This document shows, piece by piece, positions 55,001 through 64,000 of a stretch of 64,000 bases of DNA. The stretch comes from Eriocheir sinensis (lineage: Eukaryota > Arthropoda > Malacostraca > Decapoda > Varunidae): NCBI RefSeq assembly GCF_024679095.1, contig NW_026112148.1, positions 1-64,000 on the forward strand, read 5' to 3'. The position numbers were made by a program, and so were the translations under genes. The notes under the pieces were generated by a model. The model had not been told where the DNA came from. It made no database searches and saw nothing but the letters and a program-made list of their open reading frames with translations. Position 1 is the first letter of the stretch. Each line of letters begins with the position of its first letter.

Positions 55001-58000
55001 TGGAGTAACGGACAAGCCGCGAGACACTGGCCCTTTATACGACATACAATTTGGTGTGTGGCGGGTAAATTTTGCGTCTTGAGCTCTGGACGAGGCCCTC
55101 GGTCATGAATCGTGTGGCGGTAAAACGGGGTGGGGGGTGGGGGTAACGCGCTAACACCTGATGGCTTGTTTTGCCTCGTGAGCGCTGGACGAGGCAAGCG
55201 GGTAATCAGCGGGGGTAGCTCGCTCGCACTTAATAATGATTCGTTTTGCCTCGTGAGTGCTGGACGAGGCAAGCGGTTAATCGGCGGAGGTATGTCGCTC
55301 TCCCTTAATAATCGTTCGCTTTGCCTCTTGAGCGCTGGCCGAGACAGTAAGTGACGGGTAAACGGCGGGAGTAACGGACTCAGGTTATGCGAGCGCTGGC
55401 CCAGCCAGCGGGTAATGGGCGGGGTTAGGTCGCTCGCCGTAATGGTTCGCTTTGCCTCTTGAGCGCTGGCCGAGGCAGTCACTGACCTGTAAACGGAGGA
55501 GTAACGGACTCAGGCCTCGCGAGCGCTGGCCGAAGGCAGCGGTAATCGGGAAAGGTAGGTCGCTCGCACCAATGGTTCGCTTTGCCTCTTGAGCGTTGGC
55601 CGAGGCAGTCATTGACGGGTAAACGGAGGGAGTAACTTACTCAGGCCTCGCGAGCGCTGGCCGAGGCCAGCGGGTAATCGTCGGTGGTAGGTCGTTCGCC
55701 CTTAATGGTTCGCTTTGCCTCCTGAGCGCTGGCCGATGCAGTCACCGACTGCTCGAGTGACGGTTAAACGGCTGGAGTAACGGACAAGTCAAGGAGACAC
55801 TGGCCCTTTATACGACATACAATTTGTTGTGTGGCGGGTAATCTTTGCGTCTTGAGCGGTGGACGAGGCCCTCAGTCATGAATCGTGTGGCGGTAAACGG
55901 GGATTAACGCGCCAGCACCGGATGGCTCGTTTTGCCTCATGAGCGCTGGACGAGGCAAGCCGGTAATTATCGAGGGTAGCTCGCTCGCACTTAATAATGT
56001 TTCGGGGTAATCGGCGGGGGTAGGTCTCTCGCCCTTAATGGTTCGGTTTGCCTCTTGAGCGTTGGCCGAGGAAGTCACTGACGAGTAAACGGCGGGAGTA
56101 ATGGACTCAGGCCTCGCGAGCGCTGGCCAAGAACGGGTAATCGGCTAAAGTCGCTCGCCCATGGTTCGCTTTGCCTCCTGAGCTCTGACCGAGGCAGTCA
56201 CCGACTGCTCGAGTGACGGGTAACGGCTGAGTAACGGACAAGTCAAGGAGACACTGGCCCTTTATACGACATACAATTTGTTGTGTGGCGGGTAATCTTG
56301 CGTCTTGAGCGCGACGAGGCCCTCAGTCATGAATCGTGGCGGGTAAACAGGGTTGGGGGTTACGCGCCAGCACCTGATGGCTGATTTGCCTTGCGAGAGC
56401 TGGACGAGGCAAGCGGCAATCAACGGGGTAGCTCCTCGCACTTAATAATGGTCTGCTTTGCCTCGTGAGTGCTGGACGAGGCAAGCGGGTAATCAACGGA
56501 GGTACGTCACCACCTCCCTGAATAATGGCTCGCTTTGCCTCTTGAGCGCTGGCCGAGGCAGGAACTGACGGGCAAACAGCGGAAGCAACGGACTCAGGCT
56601 CGCGAGCGCTGGCCGAGGCCAGCGGGTAATCGGCGGTGGTAGGTCGCTCGGCCTTATTGGTTCGCTTTGCCTCTTGAGCGCTGGCCGAGGCAGTCACTGA
56701 CGGGTAAACGGCGGGAGTAACGGACTCAGGCCTCGCGAGCGCTGGCCGAGGCCATCGGGTAATCGGCTGGTGTAGGATGCTCGCCCCACGGTTCGATTTT
56801 CCTTTTGAGCGCTGGCCGAGGCAGTCACTGACGGGTAAACGGCGGGAGTAACGACTCAGGCCTCGCGAGCGCTGGGTGAGGAGAGCGGGTAATCGGTTGG
56901 GTGGGTCGCTCGCCCCACGGTTCGCTTTGCCTCCTGAGCGCTGGCCGAGGCAGTCACCGACTGCTCGAGGACGCATAAACGGCTGAGTACCGGACAAGTC
57001 AAGGAGACACTGGCCCTTCATACGACATACAATTGGTGTGTGGCTGGCAAACTTTGCGTCTTGAGCGCTGGATGAGGCCCTCAGTCATGAATCGTGGCGG
57101 GTAAACTTTGCGGGGAGGGGGTTACTCAGCAGCACCTGACGGCTCGTTTTGCCTCGTGAGCGCTGGACGAAACTAGCGGGTAATCAGCATGGGTAGCTCG
57201 CTCGCACTTAATAATGGTTCGCTTTGCTTCGTGAGTGCTGGCCGAGGCTATTGGGTAATCGGCGGAGGTAGGTCGCTCTCCCTTAATAATGATTCCCTTT
57301 GCCTCTTGTGCGCTGGCCGATGCAGTCACTGACGGGTAAACGGCGAGAGTAACGGACCGAGGACTCGCGAGCGCTGGCCGAGGCCAGCGGGTCTCGGCCA
57401 GCGGGTAATCGGCGGGGGTAGGTCGCTGGCCCTTCATGGTTCGCTTTGCCTCTGAGCGCTGGCCGAGCAAGTCACAGACGGGTGAACGGCGAGAGTTACG
57501 GACCTGGCCTCGCGAGCGCTGGCCGAGGCCAGCGGGTAATCGACGGGGTAGGTCGCTCGCCGTTAATGGTTCGCTTTGCCTCTGGAGCGCTGGCCGAGGC
57601 AGTCACTGACTTGTAAACGGCGGGATTAACGGACTCAGGCCTCGCGAGCGCTGGCCGAGGCCAGATGGTAATCGGCAGGGGTAGGTCATCGCCACATGGT
57701 TCGCTTTGCCTCTTGAGCGCTGGACGAGGCAGTCTCTGACGGGTAAACGGCGGGAGTAACGGACTGAGGTTCGAGCGCTGGCTGAGGCCAGCGGGTAATC
57801 GGCGGGGGTAGGTCGCTTGCCCTTAATGGTTCGCTTTCCTCTTGAGCGCTGGCCGAGGCAGTCACTGACTTGTAAACGGCGTGAGTAACGGACTCAGGCC
57901 CGCGAGCGCTGGCCGAGGCCAGATGGTAATCGTCGGGGTAGGTCACTCGCCATTAATGGTTCGCTTTGCCTCTTGAGCGCTGGCCGAGCCAGTCACTGAC

Positions 58001-61000
58001 GGGTAAACGGCGGAGTAACGGACTGAGGCCTCGAGCCCTGGCCGAGGCCAGCGGGTAATCGGCGGGGTAGGTCGCTCGCCCTTAATGGTTCGCTTTGCCT
58101 CTTTAGCGCTGGCCGAGGCAGTCACTGACTTGTAAACGGCGGAGTAACGGACTCTGGCCTCGCGAGCGGCCGAGGCCAGATGGTAATCGGCGGGGTAGTC
58201 ACTCGCCCTTAATGGTTCGTTTTGCCTCCTGAGCGCTGGCCGAGGCAGTCACCGACGGGTAAACGGCGGGAGTAACGGACTGAGGCCTCTCGAGCCTGGC
58301 CGAGGCCAGCGGGTAATCGGCGGGTAGGTCGCTCGCCTTAATGGTTCGCTTTGCCTCTTCAGCGCTGGCCGAGGCAGTCTCTGACTTGTAAACGGCGGGA
58401 GTAACGGACTCAGGCCTCGCGAGCGCTGGCCGAGGCCAGATGTAATCGGCGGGGTAGGTCACTCGCCCTTAATGGTTCGTTTTGCCTCCTGAGCGCTGGC
58501 CGAGGCAGTCACCGACTCCTCGAGTGACGGGTAAACGGCTGGAGTAACGACAAGCCAGAGACACTGGCCTTCATACGACATACAATTTGGTGTGTGGCGA
58601 GTAAACTTTCGTCTTGAGCGCTGGAAGAGGCCCTCAGTCATGAATCGTGTTGCGGGTAAACGGAGGGGGGTGGGGGTAACGCGCTAACACCTGATGGCTT
58701 GTTTTGCCTCGTGAGCACTGGACGAGGCAAGCCGGTAGTCAGCGGGGTTGCTCGCTCGCACTTAATAATGGTTTGTTTCGCCTCGTGACCGCTGGAATAG
58801 ACAAGCGGTTAATCGGCGGAGGTAGGTCGCTCTCCTTAATAATAGTTCGCTTTGCCTCTTGAGCGCTGGCCGCAGTAAATGACGGGTAAACGGTGGGAGT
58901 AACGGACTCAGGCCTCGAGAGCGCTGGCCGAAGCCAGCGGGTAATCGTCGGGGTACGTCGCTCGCCCTTAATGTTTCACCCGCCTCCTGAGCGCTGGCCG
59001 AGGCAGTCACCGACTGCTCCAGTGACGGGTAAACGGCTGGAGTAACGGATGTCAAGGAGACACTGGCCCTTTATACGACATACAATTTGGTGTGTGGCGG
59101 GTAAATTTTGCGTCTTGAGCTCTGGACGAAGCCCTCGGTCGCGAATCGTGGCGGGTAAACGGGGTGGGGGGTAACGCGCTAACACCTGATGGCTTGTTTG
59201 CCTCGTGAGCACTGGACGAGGCAAGCCGGTAGTCAGCGGGGTAGCTCGCTCGCACTTAATAATGGTTCGTTTGCCTCGTGAGTGCTGGACGAGGCAAGCG
59301 GGTAATCGGCGGAGGTGTCGCCTCCTTAATAATGGTTCGCTTTGCCTCTTGAGCGCTGGCCGAGCAGTAACTGACGGGTAAACGGCGGGAGCAACGGACT
59401 CAGGCGATGCGGCGCTGGCCTCGGCCAGCGGGTACGGACGGGTTAGGTCGCTCGGCCTTAATGGTTCGCTTTGCCTCTGAGCGCTGGCCAGGCAGTCACC
59501 GACCTGTAAACGGAGTGGAGTAACGGACTCAGGCCTCGCGAGCGCTGGCCGAAGGCAGCGGGTAATCGGCAGGGTAGGTCGCTCGCACTTAATGGTTCGC
59601 TTTACCTCTTGAGCGTTGGCCGAGGCAGTCATTGACGGCAAACGGAGGGGAGTAACTTACTCAGGCCTTCGCGAGGCCCTGGCCGAGGCCAGCGGTAATC
59701 GTCGGTGGTAGGTCGCTCGCCCTTAATGGTTCGCTTTGCCTCCTGAGCGCTGGCCCATGCAGTCACCGACTGCTCGAGTGACGGTTAAACGGCTGGAGTA
59801 ACGGACAAGTCAAGGAGACACTGGCCCTTCATATGACATACAATTTGGTGTGTGGCGTAAACTTTGCGTCTTGAGCGGTGGACGAGGCCCTCAGCCGCGA
59901 ATCGTGTGGCGGGGAAACGGGAGGGGTTAACGCGCCAGCACCTGATGGCTCGTTTTGCCTCATGAGCTTGACGAGGCAAGCCGGTAATTATCGAGGGTAG
60001 CTCGCTCGCACTTAATAAATGTTTCGGGGTAATCGGCGGGGTAGGTCGCTCGCCTCAATGGTTCGCTTTGCCTCTTGAGCGTTGGCGGTTCGCTTTGCCT
60101 CGTGTGCGTTGTCCGTCGAAGGCACTGACGGACTCTGGCCTCGCGAGCGATGGCCAAAGCGAACGGGTAATCGGTTGGGGTAAGTCGAACCAACTCGCCC
60201 TTAATGGTTCGCTTGCCTCCTGAGCGCCACCATAAAGTGGGCAGCCACCGACTGCTCGAGTGACGGGTAAACGGCTGAGTAACGGACGTTGGGAGACACT
60301 GGCCCTTTATACGACATACAATTTGTTGTGTGGCGGGTAATCTTTGCGTCTTGAGCGGTGGACGAGGCCTCAGTCATGAATCGTGGCGGGTAAACGGGGG
60401 ATTAACGCGCCAGCACCTGATGGCTCGTTTTGCCGCATGAGCGCTGGACGAGGCAAGCCGGTAATTATCGAAGGTAGCTCGCTCGCACTTAATAATGTTT
60501 CGGGGTAATCGGCGGGGTAGGTCGCTCGCCTTTAATGGTTCGCTTTGCCTCTGAGCGCTGTCGAGGAAGTCACGACGAGTAAACGGCGGAGTAATGGACT
60601 CAGGCCTCGCGAGCGCTGGCCAAAGTGAACGGGTAATCGGCTGGGGTAAGTCGCTCGCCCTTAATGGTTCGCTTTGCCTCCTGAGCTTCGGACCGAGGCA
60701 GTCACCGACTGCTCGGAGTGATGGGTAAACGGCTGGAGTAACGGACAAGCCGGCGAGACACTGGCCCTTTATACGACATTGGCGACAATTTGTTGTGTGG
60801 CGGGTAATCTTGCGTCTTGAGCGCTGGACGTCATGAATCGTGGCGGGTAAACAGGGTTGGGGGGTTACGCGCCAGCACCTGATGCCTCGATTTGCCTTGC
60901 GAGAGCTGGACGAGGCAAGCGGGTAATCAACGGGGTAGCTCGCTCGCACTTATTAATGGTTCGCTTTGCCTCGTGAGTGCTGGACGAGGCAAGCGGGTAA

Positions 61001-62521
61001 TCGGCGGAGGTACGTCACCACTCTCCTGAATAATGGCTCGCTTTGCCTCTTGAGCGCTGGCCGAGGCAGGAACTGACGGGTAAACAGCGGAGTAACGGAC
61101 TCAGACCTCGCGAGCGCTGGCCGAGGCCAGCGGCAATCGTAATCAAGCGTGGGTAGGTCGCTCGGAATTAATGGTCGCTTTGCCTCTTGAGCGCTGCGGA
61201 GGCAGTCACCGACGGGTAAACGGCGGGAGTAACGGATTCAGGCCTCCCGAGCGCTGGCCGATGCCAACGGGTAATCGGCTGGTAGGTCGCTCGCCGTAAT
61301 GGTTCGATTTTCCTTTGAGCGCTGGCCGAGGCAGGAACTGACGGGTAAACGGCGGGAGTAAAGGACTCAGTCCTCGCGAGCGCTGGGTGAGGACAGCGGG
61401 TAATCGGCAGTAGGTCGCTCGCCCTTACGGTTCGCTTTGCCTCCTGAGCGCTGGCCGAGGCAGTCACCGACTGCTCGAGTGACGCATAAACGGCTGGAGT
61501 ACCGGACAAGCCAAGGAGACACTGGCCCTTCATGACATACATTTACGCGGTGTGTGGCTAGCAAACTTTGCGTCTTGAGCGCTGGATGAGGCCTCAGTCA
61601 TGAATCGTGTTGTGGGTAAACTTTGGAGGGGGAGGGGGGTTACCGGCAGCACCTGATGGCCTGTTTTGCCTCGTGAGCGCTGGACGAGTGCAAGCGGGTA
61701 ATCAGCGGGGTAGCTTGCTCGCACTTAATATTAGTTCGCTTTGCCTCTTTAGTGCTGGACGAGGCAAGCGGTAATGAGGAGATAGGTCGCTCTCCCTTAA
61801 TAATGGTTCGCTTTGCTTCTTGAGCGCTGGCCGATGCAGTCACCGACGGGTAAACGGCGGAGTAACGGACCAGGATTTTCGAGCGCTGGCCGAGGCCAGC
61901 GGGTCTCGGCCAGCGGGTAATCGGCGGGGTAGGTCGCTCGCCCTTAATGGTTTGCTTTGCCTCTGAGCGCTGGCCGAGTGTCACAGACGGGTAAACGGCG
62001 AGAGTTACGGACTCGGGCCTCGCGAGCGCTGGCCGAGGCCAGCGGGTAATCGACGGGGGTAGGTCGCTCGCCGTTAATGGTTCGCTTTGCCTCTTGAGCG
62101 CTGGCCGAAGCAGTCACCGACGGCAAACGGCGGGAGTAACGGAATCAGGCTGCGCTGGCCGAGGCCAGCGGGTGTCGGGTAGGTCGCTCGCCCTTAACGG
62201 TTAGCTTTGCCTCCTGAGCGTTGGCCGGGGCAGTCGTCGACCGCTCGAGTGACTGAAAACGGCTGGAGTAACGGACAAGTCAAGAAGACACTGGCCCTTC
62301 ATATGACATACAATTTGCGGTGGCGGGTAAACTTTGCGTCTTAAGCGCTGGACGAGGCCCTGTCATGAATCGTGTGGCGGGTAAACGGTGGGTGGGGTGG
62401 GGAAGTGGGGGTTAAGCGCAAGCACCTGATGGCTCGTTTTGCCTCGTGAGCGCTGGACGAGGCAAGCAGGTAATCAGCGGGGTAGCTCGCTCGCACTTAA
62501 TAATGGTTCGTTTTGCCTCGG
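52041..62521 (+). repeat. Satellite array, forward, third block
   Basis: From 52,041 to about 54,480 two 133-bp variants alternate. One has GACTTGTAAACGGCG and CCAGATGGTAATCG; the other has GACGGGTAAACGG and GACTGAGGCCTCTCGAGC. Together they form a 266-bp dimer. From 54,480 the composite C-D-E-F modules return. The interval 54,480-57,600 reappears at about 58,510-62,130, with an extra copy of about 460 bp near 60,290-60,750. Single-base deletions and odd small insertions are much commoner here than before 44 kb. The array ends abruptly inside an E/F module at GTTCGTTTTGCCTCG (62,521). Confidence 0.93.
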
Positions 62522-63060
62522 CCACAGACTTCACAATCTCTTGACGGGAAACGGGCGCGGGGGCCGATTCAGGGGGGCGATGATTTTCAAAATTTAAAAT
62601 TTAAATATTTTCAAAACCAGCAGCTAGCGACCTGAAACTAAAACAGGCACCTCCTTAGGCATATATGAGTCTCCATGAGCAGCGGTATCAAAATTCAAAG
62701 TCGTTCCCTAATAAAATCCTGATTAATTGTTTTTATATAAGTATAACAAAACTTAAAAAGGCTATAAAATCCTCAGATTTTACGCCAGATGCACAAACAT
62801 CACCAAATGCAGAGATAATCACTTATATTTTCAGAATCAATAGCAATATTTAGCATATCTTATAAGTTTTTGCCCGAAATAGCTACTTATTTTTTTTTTT
62901 ATTTAGTGCATTTTACGTAAGTTTTAAACATCTAATAAATCACTTAATTTTCACATTAGAAACTTAATACTGAGGAAAGCATGCAGAAACATCTTAATTT
63001 TACTCAACAAAGCAAAATATTCATTTTCTATATACAATCACAACTTATTTTGGTTGAATT
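62522..63060. other. AT-rich non-repetitive flank, no gene seen
   Basis: A short G-rich junction (GGGCGCGGGGGCC) follows the array and then strongly AT-rich sequence. One short plus frame (62,665-62,853) has the composition of random AT-rich DNA. Confidence 0.6.
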
Positions 63061-63900
63061 CCGATGTCACTATTGCTGCAGCACGTCTTGCCGGCTATCT
63101 GGCCCTCGTCCCTGAACAATCACTTTAGCCTTTGGCCTATGACTTGTGGGGCCCCGGTCAGTTTCCTGGACTTGTACACGTCCCTGTTCCTCGCCGTCTC
63201 CTTCCTGCCTCCTCTCCTCGATACTGCTCTCTTCCTGCCGGTCGGCGGCTTCAAGGCCTTGTTCTTCCTCGCTTCTGAGGTCACGTCCTTGGAGAAATTA
63301 GCACCGAAACAGTTGAAGAGGGACCTGCTGATGTGCGGCAAGATGGTGTTGGCCAGGTTGTGCCCCTCCTGGCACCGGTACCCCTGCAAGGTCGGGTCGG
63401 AGGCCGCCAGAACCCAGGAGGTGCCTGAACCTGTCCCTGTGGCGCATGGCAAGGAGAGGAACTCAACCTGCGCTCCTTCTTGTCCCTCCCTGCACATCAG
63501 GGAGTCCCACAGCGACATCCCGAAGGACGCCATGTGGGCCATTGGGAGAGATGGCCGCTTCCAGGACCGCCCGGCCCGTCTCCAGCTCTCCCTGTCGACC
63601 AGCTCCTGACCAGGGCGTCGAACATCACAGAGGGCGGGTCGCCCTCTCGAGCTCCACGGTAATCTTCATCTCCTCCTGTTAAGTAAGCTCCTGCTTGCAG
63701 CACTCGGCCACAGAGGAGTTGGCCTGGACCTTCCTGGCCAGGTAGCCGGCGTAGTTGCCGACCGCGGCGAGGAGCAACTCGTCCGTCGGCGGGTCCGGGC
63801 TGGTCGCGGCGTCCTCATATCTTGTGTCTCCTCCGTCACTTCCACTGATCCACTGCCTTCAGGTGTCTTCTTGTATCGTCCTCTGATCCTTGCAGCTGTG
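63061..63900 (-). other. Unidentified coding-like region with a splice acceptor
   Basis: A minus-strand acceptor (ACCTTCCCCACAG|CTGCAAGG) lies near 63,890. Downstream, pieces in differing frames look protein-like: IRGRYKKTPEGSGSVEVTEE, then DELLLAAVGNYAGYLARKVQ, CCKQELT, a stop, and KITVELERATRP. A 140-codon frame (63,120-63,542) follows with LWDSLMCREGQEGAQVEFLS, HNLANTILPHISRSLFNCFG and a basic C-terminus. The overlapping plus-strand frame 63,064-63,609 is longer (181 codons), so strand is not certain. I recognise no family. It may be a decayed gene, transposon-borne or host. Confidence 0.35.
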
Positions 63901-64000
63901 GGGAAGGTACAGAGACGATGAATAATCGTAGGTCCTTACTTGAGAGTAAACAGAGGCAGGACAGCGATAATCCTTACAGAGGGAAGTGCCCAGCTGACTG

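Noticed and set aside
25148..62126. Dozens of minus-strand ORFs of 60-230 codons with SASAQEAKRTIKGERPTP-like repeats, and plus-strand SFCLVSAGRGKRVI-like repeats
   Set aside because: They are frames through the satellite. The basic unit is 133 bases, so the frame rotates at each repeat. The same peptides appear in all arrangements with no conserved start or length, and indels are not biased to multiples of three.
23440..62521. CRISPR array
   Set aside because: Repeats are long, variable and contiguous with no unique spacers, and the context is eukaryotic transposon-rich DNA.
23440..62521. True tRNA gene cluster
   Set aside because: Although A- and B-box-like motifs occur, I could not fold an acceptor stem, anticodon arm and T-arm from the modules, and the B box has a mismatch at a key base. 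Kept only as a hypothesis.

Overview
The window looks like repeat-dominated, gene-poor DNA from an animal, most probably a decapod crustacean and perhaps a crab. The organism call is an inference. It rests on the mix of non-LTR retrotransposons (I-like with RNase H, CR1/L2-like), Gypsy LTR elements including one with an envelope-like gene, PIF/Harbinger, piggyBac-like and Mutator-like pieces, and on spliceable introns. There are no bacterial operons and no convincing host housekeeping gene. Almost every reading frame is a broken transposon gene or a chance frame inside a satellite.

Layout, left part (1-23.4 kb). Bases 1-11.4 kb hold minus-strand Gypsy fragments: one gag start at the left edge, a protease/RT/RNase H block at 1.6-3.5 kb, and another gag start with its leader at 9.7-10.5 kb. 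A nearly full-length but degenerate plus-strand I-like LINE (about 3.86-9.71 kb) sits between the gag and the protease, so it probably inserted into one Gypsy copy. Bases 11.4-23.4 kb are a graveyard: a (TA)n tract, several LINE reverse-transcriptase scraps on both strands, local tandem repeats and hairpins, and a 487-bp piggyBac-like MITE with TTAA duplications. They also hold a minus-strand PIF/Harbinger pair (transposase exons at 18.8-21.0 kb and a Myb/SANT-like gene at 15.1-16.1 kb). In both Harbinger genes the introns join exons in phase, although there are premature stops.

Right part (23.4-62.5 kb). About 30 kb is one GC-rich satellite built from modules of roughly 60-130 bp. Each module opens with a CCTC-N-N-GAGCGCTGG core that is often a perfect hairpin. 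The commonest form is a 133-bp dimer (A+B). Longer composite stretches (C-D-E-F plus A/B dimers) are themselves duplicated as blocks of about 1.34, 3.06 and 4 kb. The array starts in reverse orientation and flips polarity near 24,293. Two mobile elements have landed in it. One is a 5'-truncated CR1-like LINE end at 32.6-33.4 kb. The other is a complete 7.9-kb LTR retrotransposon at 44,118-52,040 with two LTRs of about 920 bp, a GCTG target duplication, a tRNA-Leu-like primer site, a polypurine tract, and gag, protease, RT, RNase H and integrase remnants. It also carries a degenerate errantivirus-type envelope gene.

The last 1.5 kb (62.5-64 kb) is single-copy-looking DNA with an AT-rich spacer and a minus-strand unidentified coding-like region that has a splice acceptor. 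The most distinctive object is the hierarchical palindromic satellite and the env-bearing retroelement integrated at its core motif.
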